Assembly (NCBI RefSeq): GCF_003284935.1
Contig: NZ_QMEV01000026.1
Coordinates: 1 to 64,000, forward strand
Direction: 5' to 3'
Origin: Mycobacterium colombiense
GTDB taxonomy: Bacteria > Actinomycetota > Actinomycetes > Mycobacteriales > Mycobacteriaceae
Length of the DNA: 64,000 nucleotides
The position numbers and the translations under genes were made by a program. The notes under the pieces were generated by a model. It saw only the letters and a list, made by a program, of their open reading frames with translations, did no database searches and was not told the origin of the DNA. The first letter of the stretch is position 1. Every line of letters starts with the position of its first letter. Positions 9,476 to 20,129 of this stretch are shown one piece after another.

Positions 9476-10960
9476 ATGAGCGTCGACCCCAGGACCCCGG
9501 TGTTGGTCGGCTACGGCCAGGTCAACCATCGCGACGAGATCGACCCGGAACGTCGCTCGGTCGAGCCGATGGACCTGATGGTGGCCGCGGCCGAACAAGC
9601 CGCCGACGCCGCGGTGATCAGGGCCGCCGACTCCATCCGCATCGTCAACATCCTGTCGGCCCAATACCGCGACCCGGCCCTGTTGCTGGGCCAGCGCATC
9701 GGCGCGACAGACTTCAGCACCCTCTACAGCCCCGTCGGGGGCAATGTGCCACAGTCGCTGGTCAACCAGGCCTGCCTGGACATCCAGCGGGGTCGCGCCA
9801 AGGTGGTGCTGCTGGCCGGCGCCGAAACCTGGCGCACCAGGCGCGGATTGCGGGCCAAGGGCGCCAAGCTGGTGTGGACCGAGCAGGACCACTCGGTCCC
9901 GATGGCCAAGATCAGCGGCGACGACGTCGCGATGGCGGGCGAGGCCGAGATCAGGATCTCCCTCGACCGGCCGGCGTACGTCTACCCGCTGTTCGAGGAG
10001 GCGCATCGGATCGCGAACGGCGAGTCGATCGACGATCATCTCGAGCGCATCGGGGCGCTGTGGGCCCGGTTCAACGCGGTGGCGGTGGACAACCCGAACG
10101 CCTGGATCCGCACCCCGTCAAGCGCCGACGACATCAGCCGGCCGGGCCCGCAGAACCGGATGATCAGCTGGCCCTACACCAAGCTGATGAATTCGAACAA
10201 TATGGTCGACCAGGGCGCGGCGCTGGTGCTGACCTCGGTCGGGGAGGCGACCCGGCTGAAAATCCCGGCCGAGCGCTGGGTGTACCCGCACGCGGGCACC
10301 GACGCCCACGACACCGCGTCCATCGCCGAGCGCCACGAATTGCACCGCTCAACCGCGATCCGGATCGCCGGTGCGCGGGCGCTCGAGCTGGCCGGCCTGG
10401 GCATCGACGACATCGACTACGTCGACCTGTACTCCTGCTTTCCCTCCGCGGTTCAGGTGGCGGCGGCCGAGCTCGGCCTGAGCGCCGACGATCCCGCCCG
10501 CCCGCTGACGGTGACCGGCGGCCTGACGTTCGCGGGCGGCCCGTGGAGCAACTACGTGACGCATTCCATTGCCACCATGGCGGAGTTGCTGGTGGCCAAT
10601 CCGGGCCGGCGCGGCTTGATCACCGCCAACGGCGGCTACCTGACCAAACACAGCTTCGGGGTGTACAGCACCGAACCGCCGGCCGAATTCCGTTGGGAAG
10701 ACACGCAACCGGCCGTCGATCGGGAGCCGACGACGGACGCGGTGGTCCAGTGGGAGGGCGTCGGCACCGTGGAAGCCTGGACGACGCCGTTCGACCGCGA
10801 CGGTCGGCCCGAGAAGGCATTTCTGGCCGTGCGTACGCCCGACGGGTCGCGCGCGCTGGCCGTGGTCACCGATCCCGCTGCGGCGCAGGCGTCGGTGCGT
10901 GAAGATATCGGCGGCGCCAAGGTTGCCGTCGCCGCGGACGGCAGCGCGACGCTGCACTAG
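9476..10960 (+). CDS. Thiolase-like acetyl-CoA acetyltransferase (Rv1867-like)
   Basis: A 494-residue thiolase-superfamily protein, the same length as Rv1867. The N-terminal PVLVGYGQVNHR and the later VDLYSCFPSAVQVAAAELGL are characteristic of the acetyl-CoA acetyltransferase/SCP2-thiolase-like branch. The final ~100 residues form an OB-like extension. These proteins often act with partners in steroid or fatty acid degradation; some lack thiolase chemistry and bind acyl-CoA only. The ATG at 9476 gives the M. tuberculosis length, and longer upstream sequence in frame was rejected. It follows the tandem CoA-transferase. Confidence 0.85.
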   Translation: MSVDPRTPVLVGYGQVNHRDEIDPERRSVEPMDLMVAAAEQAADAAVIRAADSIRIVNILSAQYRDPALLLGQRIGATDFSTLYSPVGGNVPQSLVNQACLDIQRGRAKVVLLAGAETWRTRRGLRAKGAKLVWTEQDHSVPMAKISGDDVAMAGEAEIRISLDRPAYVYPLFEEAHRIANGESIDDHLERIGALWARFNAVAVDNPNAWIRTPSSADDISRPGPQNRMISWPYTKLMNSNNMVDQGAALVLTSVGEATRLKIPAERWVYPHAGTDAHDTASIAERHELHRSTAIRIAGARALELAGLGIDDIDYVDLYSCFPSAVQVAAAELGLSADDPARPLTVTGGLTFAGGPWSNYVTHSIATMAELLVANPGRRGLITANGGYLTKHSFGVYSTEPPAEFRWEDTQPAVDREPTTDAVVQWEGVGTVEAWTTPFDRDGRPEKAFLAVRTPDGSRALAVVTDPAAAQASVREDIGGAKVAVAADGSATLH

Positions 10961-11072
10961 CCCGGCCGGCAACATCACAGCAGGTCGCCGAACCGTTACC
11001 GGACTAACGGTCGCGTAGCCCGTGCTTACTTGCCTATTGTTGAATGCTGAGGGTTGGGGGAGGTGAGCCCAG

Positions 11073-13178
11073 GTGCACATCCTGGTTACCGACGCCACCG
11101 GCGCACTCGGGCGGCTGGTCGCTGGGCAGCTGATCGCTGCCGGGCACACGGTCACGGGCATTGCTGAACTTCCCCACCCATGTCTGGACCGCAACGTCGA
11201 GTTTGTTTGCACGTCGCTGCGCGATCGGGTCCTGCGGGAGCTGGCCGACGAGGCCGACGCGGTGATCCACCTGGCCCCCATTGACCCGTCCGCGCCGGGC
11301 AGCGCGGATATCGAGGGCCTGGCCCGGGTGACCGACGCCGCGGCCCGCGCCGGTTCCCGGCTGCTGTTCGTATCGCAGGCCGCCGGGCGCCCCGAGCTGT
11401 ATCGGCCGGCCGAGGACCTGGTCTCGTCGAGTTGGGGACCCACCGTGGTCGTCCGGATCGCACCGCCCGTCGGTCGCCAGCTCGACTGGATGGTGTGCCG
11501 CACCGTGGCCACCCTGGTGCGCGCCAAGACGTCGGCTCAGCCCATCCGGGTGCTGCACCTCGACGACCTGATGCGGTTCCTGGTGGCCGCGCTCGACACC
11601 GACCGCACCGGTGTGGTGGACCTCGCCAGCCCCGACACCGTCAACCTGATCACCGCCTGGCGGGTGTTGCGTGCCACCGACCCGCGATCCCGGTTGCATC
11701 GGGTGCGCAGCTGGTCGCAACTCGTCCCGGATATGAATCTTTCTGCCGCACAAGAAGACTGGTCGTTCGAGTTCGGCTGGCATGCTCTGGACGCGGTCGC
11801 CGACACCGCGCGCGGACTCGTCGGTCGCCGGCTCGACACCGCGGGCGCGATCAATCACGGCGGTCGACTCGCCCTCCCGGTCGAAGTGCTCGCACACGGG
11901 AGGCGGTCCGAGGACGCGCGCAGCGCGGCGCCCGAAGGCATCGAGGGCGAATTCGACGACCAGATCGATCCGCGGTTTCCGGTCTTCAGTGGTTCCGCCC
12001 TCAACGAGGCGCTGCCCGGGCCGCTCACCCCGATAACGCTCGACGTCCAACTGAGCGGATTGCGCACGGCGAGCAGGGTATTGGGCCAGGCGCTCGCGCT
12101 CGGCGGCGCGGTGGACGAGGAATGGGGCAGCAGGGCCATCGCGGTGTTCGGCCATCGTCCCTACGTCGGGATCTCGGTCAACATGGTTGCGGCCGCTCAG
12201 CTGCCCGGCTGGGATCAGGAGGCGCTCACCCGTGACGCCCTCGTCGGCCGGCCCCACATCGGCGATCCCCTCCCGCTCGGTGAGCCGGCCCTGGTCGGCG
12301 GCGCCCTGGGCTCGCTCGCCAAGGCCGTCGCCGCGGGTCGGTCGGTGGCGCTGCTGCGCCATCTGCGGGCCGACACGCGCGCCTACGCCGCCGCCGCGAC
12401 CGCGGAACACCTCGACGCCGACCAACTGGCGCTGCTGCCGGAGGCCGCACTGGAAGTTCGGCTCCGGCTGTTGCGTGACCGCATCCATCAGGGCTGGATC
12501 CTCAACGCGCTGTGGCTGATCGACGCCGGCGTTAGCGCCGCGACACCGGTGCGCGGCCAGGCGGCCCGCGGCGTGTCCGGGGTGGGCATGATCGCCGACA
12601 GCCAGCTCGTCGCCGCCGAGATCGCCGGGTTGGCGGCGGCGCTGCGCGCCGACCCCCCGTTGTGCGCGCTGGCCGCCGACGGCAACCTCGCCAGCATTCG
12701 CGCATTGTCGCCCAAGACCGCCGCCGCCGTGGATGACGCCGTGGCGCGGATCGGGCACCGCGGGCCGGGGGAGGCCGAGTTGGCCAGCAAGACATTCGCC
12801 GACGATCCGACGATGTTGCTGATCGCCGCGGCCGCCTGCGAACAGCCCCAGATGCCGGAGGAACGGCAGGCCCGCGCGGCCCGCGGTTCGCGGGAGCTGG
12901 CCTACGACACCACGATGCGGTTCACGCATGAACTCCGGATGACGTTGCGCGCCTTGGGTTCTCTGCGGGTCGAGGCGGACCTGATCGACGATGTCGACGA
13001 CATGTACTACCTGACCTGCAACGAACTGGTCACCCTGCCCGGCGATGCGCGGCTGCGGATCAAGCGCCGCCGCACCGAACGCGAACGGCTGCAGGTGCAA
13101 TGCCCGCCCGACGTCATCGACGGCGCGTGGGCTCCGGTCCAGCGCGGTTCCGACGACGCCGAGCGCACCGCCGGCTGA
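11073..13178 (+). CDS. Rossmann-fold domain fused to a PEP-synthase-like region (Rv1868-like)
   Basis: A 701-residue protein starting at GTG after a GGGGAGG-type ribosome binding site. Residues 1 to about 240 look like an extended SDR/NAD-epimerase (VTDATGALGRLVAGQL). The rest resembles the middle part of PEP-utilising synthases such as rifampicin phosphotransferase: NEALPGPLTPIT at about 311-322, the GHRPYVGISVNMVAAAQLPG stretch at about 357-376, and DDMYYLTCNEL at about 643. The phosphohistidine (swivelling) domain expected after that point is missing, as is an ATP-grasp domain. Rv1868 (699 aa) has the same size. The function is unknown. Confidence 0.75.
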   Translation: MHILVTDATGALGRLVAGQLIAAGHTVTGIAELPHPCLDRNVEFVCTSLRDRVLRELADEADAVIHLAPIDPSAPGSADIEGLARVTDAAARAGSRLLFVSQAAGRPELYRPAEDLVSSSWGPTVVVRIAPPVGRQLDWMVCRTVATLVRAKTSAQPIRVLHLDDLMRFLVAALDTDRTGVVDLASPDTVNLITAWRVLRATDPRSRLHRVRSWSQLVPDMNLSAAQEDWSFEFGWHALDAVADTARGLVGRRLDTAGAINHGGRLALPVEVLAHGRRSEDARSAAPEGIEGEFDDQIDPRFPVFSGSALNEALPGPLTPITLDVQLSGLRTASRVLGQALALGGAVDEEWGSRAIAVFGHRPYVGISVNMVAAAQLPGWDQEALTRDALVGRPHIGDPLPLGEPALVGGALGSLAKAVAAGRSVALLRHLRADTRAYAAAATAEHLDADQLALLPEAALEVRLRLLRDRIHQGWILNALWLIDAGVSAATPVRGQAARGVSGVGMIADSQLVAAEIAGLAAALRADPPLCALAADGNLASIRALSPKTAAAVDDAVARIGHRGPGEAELASKTFADDPTMLLIAAAACEQPQMPEERQARAARGSRELAYDTTMRFTHELRMTLRALGSLRVEADLIDDVDDMYYLTCNELVTLPGDARLRIKRRRTERERLQVQCPPDVIDGAWAPVQRGSDDAERTAG

Positions 13179-13231
13179 GCCCGGCCGAACCGGTCCGCCG
13201 GCGGTGACCGAGGACGCGGCCCTCCCGGCGC

Positions 13232-13957
13232 TCAGCTCAACAGCTCGCGCAGCGCCAGCGCATTGCGGACCGCGTGGCCGCCGAGGTCGTTGTTGAAGTA
13301 CATCCACACGTCGCGTCCGTCGCCGTCCCAGCCCGCGATTCGCTCGGCCCAGCGCCGCAAATCGTCGTCGGAGTAGGAGCCGGCGTAGTTGGCTTCCGGA
13401 TCCGGGCCGTGCATCCGGATGTACACCAGGTCGGTCGTGGCGCGGGGGATGCACTCGAGCCCGAGGCCGCTCATCACCACATAGGCGGCGCGGCGGCGTT
13501 CCAGTAGCTCGAACACCGCGGGGTCATTCCACGAGGGGTGGCGCAATTCGACGGCGACTCGGATCGACTCGGGCACCAACGCCAGAAACGAGTCCAGGCG
13601 CGCGTCGTCGCGCTGCTGCTCGGGGTGCAACTGGGCGAGCAGGACGCCGTGCCGATCACCCAGCAGGCGCCAACAACGTTCGAATCGTTCGATCCACGGT
13701 TCGGGTGAGGCCAGCCGGCGGTAGTGGGTCAGTCCGCGGTGCGCCTTCACCGACATGGTGAAGCCCTCCGGCAGCTGGCGTCGCCAACCCGTGAAGGTCG
13801 AATCCTGCGGCCACCGGTAGAAACTGGCGTTCAACTCGACGGTGTCGAACACCTCGACGTAGCGGGCGAGGCGGCGCCCCGACGGCGTGCCCGTCTGATA
13901 CAACACATTCACCCAGTGGTTGTAGGACCACCCCGAGGTACCGATGCGTATGGTCAC
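13232..13957 (-). CDS. DUF72 family protein
   Basis: A 241-residue DUF72 protein, a TIM-barrel family without a proven biochemical role. The typical opening is IGTSGWSYNHW (4-14), VELNASFYRWP follows at about 40-50, and the family's C-terminal mark FNNDLGGHAVRNALAL is present. It is the last gene of a minus-strand string: F420-type nitroreductase, TfoX-like, HhH protein, DUF72. The gap to the HhH gene is only 7 bp, so co-transcription is likely. Confidence 0.85.
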   Translation of the reverse strand: MTIRIGTSGWSYNHWVNVLYQTGTPSGRRLARYVEVFDTVELNASFYRWPQDSTFTGWRRQLPEGFTMSVKAHRGLTHYRRLASPEPWIERFERCWRLLGDRHGVLLAQLHPEQQRDDARLDSFLALVPESIRVAVELRHPSWNDPAVFELLERRRAAYVVMSGLGLECIPRATTDLVYIRMHGPDPEANYAGSYSDDDLRRWAERIAGWDGDGRDVWMYFNNDLGGHAVRNALALRELLS

Positions 13958-13964
13958 GGGCCGC

Positions 13965-14591
13965 TCAGCCGGTCACCCGTGCGCGCACATCGTCGTCCAG
14001 CGACGCCCTGACCAAAGCGGCGGCCAGCCGCGCATTCGCCTGCGGCGCAAGCGATCCCAGCCTTTCCGGATCGGTGGGCAAGCCCAATCGCTTGGCGGTG
14101 CGGGTAGTCCGGTCATCGAAATACGGACGCACCCAGGTCCACACGTCTTGCACTTCGCGCAGGTAGATGTCGGCACCGGTGTCACCGATTCCCTTGAACT
14201 CCTTGAGCATTCGTTTGGCCGCTGTGGTGTCGTGCCGGCTGCGGTCGGCCAGCCGGCGCAGATCACCGGAGTAGTCGTCACGAACCCGGTCGGCCATGTC
14301 CGCCAGCCGTGTCGCCGAGCTCTCGTCGTAGCGCACGTAGTGCGCACGCCCGAACGCCTCGATCATGGTGTGCCGGTCGGCCGCCTGCACGGCTTTGGGG
14401 GTCCGCAGGCCGGCTTTGAACAGTTCGCGCGCGGCGGCCATCGCGATGCCGGCGTCGATCGGCTTGCTGGCGAGCATGCACAGGACGAGAAGCTGAAACA
14501 GCGGCATCGGCTTGTCGCTCAGCTTGATACGCGCCTGCGAGGCATACGTCGTGCCGGCAACGTCGAGCAGTCGTCGCACCCGCTTGTCCAT
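13965..14591 (-). CDS. Endonuclease III-like HhH protein, probably non-classical
   Basis: A 208-residue, mostly helical protein with an endonuclease III-like core. KGIGDTGADIYLREVQDVW, at about residues 155-175, resembles a helix-hairpin-helix turn. The classical glycosylase catalytic Lys/Asp pair and an iron-sulfur cluster are not evident, so base-excision activity is unproven. Size and place suggest Rv1870c (about 211 aa). ATG 14591 (MDKRVRRL) is chosen over a TTG at 14624. It lies 7 bp ahead of the DUF72 gene and 41 bp behind the TfoX-like gene. Confidence 0.7.
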   Translation of the reverse strand: MDKRVRRLLDVAGTTYASQARIKLSDKPMPLFQLLVLCMLASKPIDAGIAMAAARELFKAGLRTPKAVQAADRHTMIEAFGRAHYVRYDESSATRLADMADRVRDDYSGDLRRLADRSRHDTTAAKRMLKEFKGIGDTGADIYLREVQDVWTWVRPYFDDRTTRTAKRLGLPTDPERLGSLAPQANARLAAALVRASLDDDVRARVTG

Positions 14592-14632
14592 ACGCACCCG
14601 CGTACCCGCGCCCCGTGCGAGCAAACCGCACG

Positions 14633-14965
14633 CTACTTGGGCGGCAGGGTGCGCGCGTAGCCGACTCCACGGCTCACCCAGCCCTGCAGCTGCCGTTTGG
14701 TCCGCACGCCCGCGGCGTCGACACGCAGCCAGCCGCGCATCTCTCGGCCGCCCATCACCATGGGGTGGACGTGCGCACGTCGTAGGAGCGATTCGAACTC
14801 GGCGGCGGGCGCCCGCACCAGCAGCCCGCCCTGCCCGCTCGCGGCCACCGACATGTTGCCGCCGACCAGAAACGCCAGGCCGCCGAACATGCGTTTCTCC
14901 TCGATGCCGGACTCCGCACCCAACAGCTCGCGGATCCGGTTGGCCAGGTCTTCGTCGTAGGCCAT
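14633..14965 (-). CDS. TfoX N-terminal domain family protein
   Basis: A 110-residue protein with the TfoX N-terminal fold signature: KRMFGGLAFLVGGNM at about 24-38, then EMRGWLRVD near 75. TfoX is a competence regulator in gamma-proteobacteria; stand-alone actinobacterial versions have no known role. It starts 4 bp after the stop of the F420-type nitroreductase, which argues for one transcript with it, the HhH protein and DUF72. Confidence 0.82.
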   Translation of the reverse strand: MAYDEDLANRIRELLGAESGIEEKRMFGGLAFLVGGNMSVAASGQGGLLVRAPAAEFESLLRRAHVHPMVMGGREMRGWLRVDAAGVRTKRQLQGWVSRGVGYARTLPPK

Positions 14966-14969
14966 GGAA

Positions 14970-15359
14970 TCAGTCCAGATCGACGCGGACGGTCAGCAGG
15001 TCGCTGCCCATCAGGCGCACCACCGCGCTGTTCATCCGCGGCAGTTGGCCCAGCCGCTGCACGGCATCGTCATCGGGCAACAGGTGTGCGGTGCCGTTGC
15101 GCCACCGTCCGCCAACCCGCACGCGCACAGCGGGATTGGCTTTGATGTTGCGGACATAGTCGGAGTGCTCGCCGTGCTCGGAGACCATCCAGAACTGGTT
15201 GTCCACGACGCGCCCGCCCACCGCCGTCCGGCGTGGCCGCCCGCTCTTGCGCCCGGTGGTTTCCAGCATGGTCATCGGCAGTTGCCGACCCACCGGGTTG
15301 ACGAGCAGCCGCTGAACCCGATGGACCACTTGCCGTTTCAGTTTCGCCAAGTCACTCAT
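14970..15359 (-). CDS. Deazaflavin (F420)-dependent nitroreductase family protein
   Basis: A 129-residue protein of the F420-dependent nitroreductase (Ddn/DUF385) family. It shows the split-barrel pattern METTGRKSGRPRRT-like (LETTGRKSGRPRRTAV, about 34-49), with conserved Trp and Asn-Pro (NIKANPAVRVRVGG) further on. These small proteins use F420H2 to reduce quinones or nitro compounds and often sit at the membrane. ATG 15359 is taken as the start because the open frame upstream lacks family features. It heads the four-gene string that ends with DUF72 and may be Rv1871c (129 aa in my memory). Confidence 0.78.
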   Translation of the reverse strand: MSDLAKLKRQVVHRVQRLLVNPVGRQLPMTMLETTGRKSGRPRRTAVGGRVVDNQFWMVSEHGEHSDYVRNIKANPAVRVRVGGRWRNGTAHLLPDDDAVQRLGQLPRMNSAVVRLMGSDLLTVRVDLD

Positions 15360-15423
15360 GGCTTGGATTCTGCCGCAAACGAGAACAGCCGCCACATGCG
15401 CGGCGGCTGTCTCGTCGTGCGGC

Positions 15424-15774
15424 TTACGCGACGTAGGCCACGAACTGTCCGCCGGGCAGGAAAACGCCCCACTGGTTGACGTTCGGGTTAAAGACGACCG
15501 GGTAGTCGCCCGGCTGGCCCGGCGGCGTCCAACGCGCCGGGTACCCGAAGCCGACCGGGTCGTTGAAGTGCCCCGGCGGCGGGAATCCGTGCTGCCCCGG
15601 CGGAAGCGGGGTGCCCGGGCCGTTGCAGTTCGCACCGGGCCCGCCGACGCAGCCCGGCACCGGAGGATTCGGCCCATGCGGGTCGGCCTGCGCCAACCCG
15701 GCACCGATTCCCACCGCACCGGACGTCAAAGCACCCGCAATTGCAGCGCTAGCAGCAATTTTGTTCAACCTCAT
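15424..15774 (-). CDS. Small secreted Pro/Gly-rich protein
   Basis: A 116-residue protein with a Sec signal peptide: MRLNK, a hydrophobic run to about residue 25, then AGLAQA before DPHGPNPP. The mature part is rich in Pro and Gly, holds two Cys (GCVGGPGANC) and ends with repeated Pro/Val/Phe patches. AAGGAG 8 nt before ATG 15774 decides the start. I do not recognise the family beyond mycobacterial exported proteins. It lies downstream of lon behind a strong hairpin, so it probably has its own promoter in the 215-bp gap. Confidence 0.75.
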   Translation of the reverse strand: MRLNKIAASAAIAGALTSGAVGIGAGLAQADPHGPNPPVPGCVGGPGANCNGPGTPLPPGQHGFPPPGHFNDPVGFGYPARWTPPGQPGDYPVVFNPNVNQWGVFLPGGQFVAYVA

Positions 15775-15913
15775 GATGAACTCCTTATCCAGCCAATCGG
15801 CCGCCAGCGGCGGCGTCACGGCAGTGATCTGTTGTTCGTCACCCGCGCCGTGTGGCGTCGGGTAGAGGTCACACCCCCCTCGGCCGGTCTTCCCTCTGCG
15901 CTGACAGATACCC

Positions 15914-15955
15914 GGCCCCGGGGGAGGCCAAAACGTTCCGGCCCTCCCCGGGGCC
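15914..15955 (-). terminator. GC-rich hairpin behind lon
   Basis: A 16-nt left arm (15914-15929) and a 16-nt right arm (15940-15955) pair except for a two-base internal mismatch, with a 10-nt loop. It begins 34 nt beyond the lon stop codon. There is no T-run, as is usual for mycobacterial terminators. Confidence 0.6.
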
Positions 15956-15989
15956 CACTCGGCACGGGTTCAACAACGCACGGGCGCCA

Positions 15990-18314
<2,325 letters not shown>

Positions 18315-18328
18315 CAAATCCTCCACAA

Positions 18329-18349
18329 GTTGAGTCTGATGCGCTTAAC
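18329..18349 (-). promoter_or_regulatory. HAIR-like element (candidate HspR operator) upstream of lon
   Basis: On the minus strand the sequence reads GTTAAGC, seven bases, ACTCAAC. The HspR operator HAIR consensus is CTTGAGT-N7-ACTCAAG, so 10 of 14 arm positions agree and the spacer is exact. It lies 15 bp from the lon start. In Streptomyces lon is repressed by HspR through such a site. Confidence 0.5.
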
Positions 18350-18409
18350 CCAGCCCGGCGGCGGTTTGTTCCCGGCCAGGTCAGGCCCCGGCCGAATGTG
18401 CGACCGGCC

Positions 18410-19672
18410 TCACACCTGCGGCGGCAGGGGGCCCAGTCGCCGGAGCTGCGTGACGTGCTGGGGCGTCAGCTCGTCCAGGCAGGTGACGCCCAGCAGCGCC
18501 ATGGTCCGCAGAATCCCGCCGCGCAGGATGTCGATCGCGCGGCTGACTCCTGCCTGGCCGCCGGCCATCAGGCCGTACAGGTAGGCCCGCCCGACCAGGG
18601 TGCAGCGGGCCCCCAGCGCGATCGCGGCGACGATGTCGGCGCCCGACATGATGCCGGTGTCTACCAGGATCTCGGTGTGTCGCCCGAGCTCACGCGCGAC
18701 CGTGGGCAAAAGGTGGAAGGGTACCGGGGCCCGATCCAGCTGGCGCCCACCATGATTCGACAAGACGATGCCGTCGACGCCGCGGTCGACGACGGCGCGC
18801 GCGTCCTCGATTGTCTGAATTCCTTTTACGACGAGCTTGCCGGGCCATTGCGCCTTGATCCATTCCAGGTCGTTGAAGGTGAGGCTGGGATCGAACATGG
18901 TGCTCAGGTATTCGGCGACGGTGCCCGGCCAGCGATCCAGCGAGGCGAAGGCCAGCGGCTCGGTGGTCAGCAGATCGAACCACCATTTCGGATGCGGCAC
19001 GACATCGAGCACGGTGCGCAGCGTCAGTGTTGGCGGGATCGTCATGCCGTTGCGGTTATCCCGCAGCCGGGCACCGGAGACCGGCACGTCGACGGTGGCC
19101 AGCAGCGTGTCGAAGCCCGCATCGGCGGCGCGCCGCACCAGTTCCATGGAGCGCTCGCGATCGCGCCACATGTAGAGCTGGAACCACTTTCGGCCCTGCG
19201 GGACGGCGGTGACCAGATCTTCGATCGCGCAGGTCCCCAGCGTCGACAGCGAGAACGGGATCCCCGCTTCGGCTGCCGCTCGCGCGCCGGCGATCTCGCC
19301 CTCGGTGTGCATCAAGCGGGTGAATCCGGTGGGCGCGATCCCGAACGGCAACACGACCGGCTGGCCAAGTACATTCCAGCCGGCGGTCACCTGGGAGACG
19401 TCGCGCAGGATCGTCGGGTGAAACTCTATGTCGCGGAACGCTTGTCGCGCGCGCTGGATGGACAGCTCGTCGTCGGCGGCGCCGTCGGTGTAGTCGAACG
19501 CCGCCTTGGGGGTGCGGCGCTTGGCGATGGCGCGCAGGTCCTCGATGGTGTAGGCGGCGTCGAGGCGGCGCCGGGTCGCGTTGAGTCGGGGCCGCTTGAA
19601 TTGGATCAGCGGTGCGAGGTCGCGCACCTTGGGCACTCGTCGTTGGACCGCCTTTCGCCTTTCGAGTTCCAT
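18410..19672 (-). CDS. lldD2: L-lactate dehydrogenase (quinone-type, FMN) LldD2
   Basis: A 420-residue FMN enzyme of the alpha-hydroxy acid oxidase family that oxidises L-lactate to pyruvate and passes electrons to the membrane quinone pool. FNM-binding and catalytic marks include [10 protein letters not shown] near the N-terminus, [14 protein letters not shown], and [12 protein letters not shown] (His/Arg, about 305-316). It is nearly identical in pattern to Rv1872c (414 aa). ATG 19672 is used; an upstream TTG is less likely. The divergent DUF1810 gene starts only 19 bp away, so the two promoters must overlap the coding ends. Confidence 0.95.
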   Translation of the reverse strand: MELERRKAVQRRVPKVRDLAPLIQFKRPRLNATRRRLDAAYTIEDLRAIAKRRTPKAAFDYTDGAADDELSIQRARQAFRDIEFHPTILRDVSQVTAGWNVLGQPVVLPFGIAPTGFTRLMHTEGEIAGARAAAEAGIPFSLSTLGTCAIEDLVTAVPQGRKWFQLYMWRDRERSMELVRRAADAGFDTLLATVDVPVSGARLRDNRNGMTIPPTLTLRTVLDVVPHPKWWFDLLTTEPLAFASLDRWPGTVAEYLSTMFDPSLTFNDLEWIKAQWPGKLVVKGIQTIEDARAVVDRGVDGIVLSNHGGRQLDRAPVPFHLLPTVARELGRHTEILVDTGIMSGADIVAAIALGARCTLVGRAYLYGLMAGGQAGVSRAIDILRGGILRTMALLGVTCLDELTPQHVTQLRRLGPLPPQV

Positions 19673-19691
19673 AATGTGCAACCGTAGTCAT

Positions 19692-20129
19692 ATGGAATCG
19701 GCAGGCGACCCCTTCGATCTCAAGCGTTTCGTGGACGCCCAGGCTCCCGTGTACGGCAACGTGGTCGGCGAACTGCGCGACGGGCGCAAGCGCAGTCACT
19801 GGATGTGGTTCGTCTTCCCGCAGCTGCGCGGCCTGGGCGGCAGCCCGACGGCGCTGCGCTATGGCATCTCCTCGCTCGAGGAGGCCCGCGCCTACCTCCG
19901 GCACGACCTCCTCGGTCCACGCTTGCACGAGTGCGCCCAGCTGGTCACCGCGGTGCAGGGACGTTCCGCCGGGCAGATCTTCGGCTCGCCGGACGACCTC
20001 AAGCTGCGCTCGTCGATGACGCTGTTCGCCCGCGCCACCGAAGACAACGAGGACTTCGTCGCGGTGCTCGACAAGTACTACGACGGCCGCCAGGACGAGC
20101 TGACGTGCGAGCGCCTAGGCCGGACGTAG
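19692..20129 (+). CDS. DUF1810 family protein (Rv1873-like)
   Basis: A 145-residue, mostly helical protein, the same length as Rv1873. DUF1810 features are DPFDLKRFVDAQ near the start, RKSHWMWFVFPQ-like RSHWMWFVFPQLRGLG at about 35-50, and a helical tail. No enzyme activity is known. ATG 19692 gives the M. tuberculosis length. The gene is divergent from lldD2, and its last 15 bp overlap the convergent GH13 gene. Confidence 0.88.
   Translation: MESAGDPFDLKRFVDAQAPVYGNVVGELRDGRKRSHWMWFVFPQLRGLGGSPTALRYGISSLEEARAYLRHDLLGPRLHECAQLVTAVQGRSAGQIFGSPDDLKLRSSMTLFARATEDNEDFVAVLDKYYDGRQDELTCERLGRT

Noticed and set aside
11034..13454. An ~800-codon minus-strand open frame opposite the Rv1868-like gene
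   Set aside because: No recognisable domain; it covers the end of another gene and its own start lies in the DUF72 gene. The plus-strand gene has the expected length.
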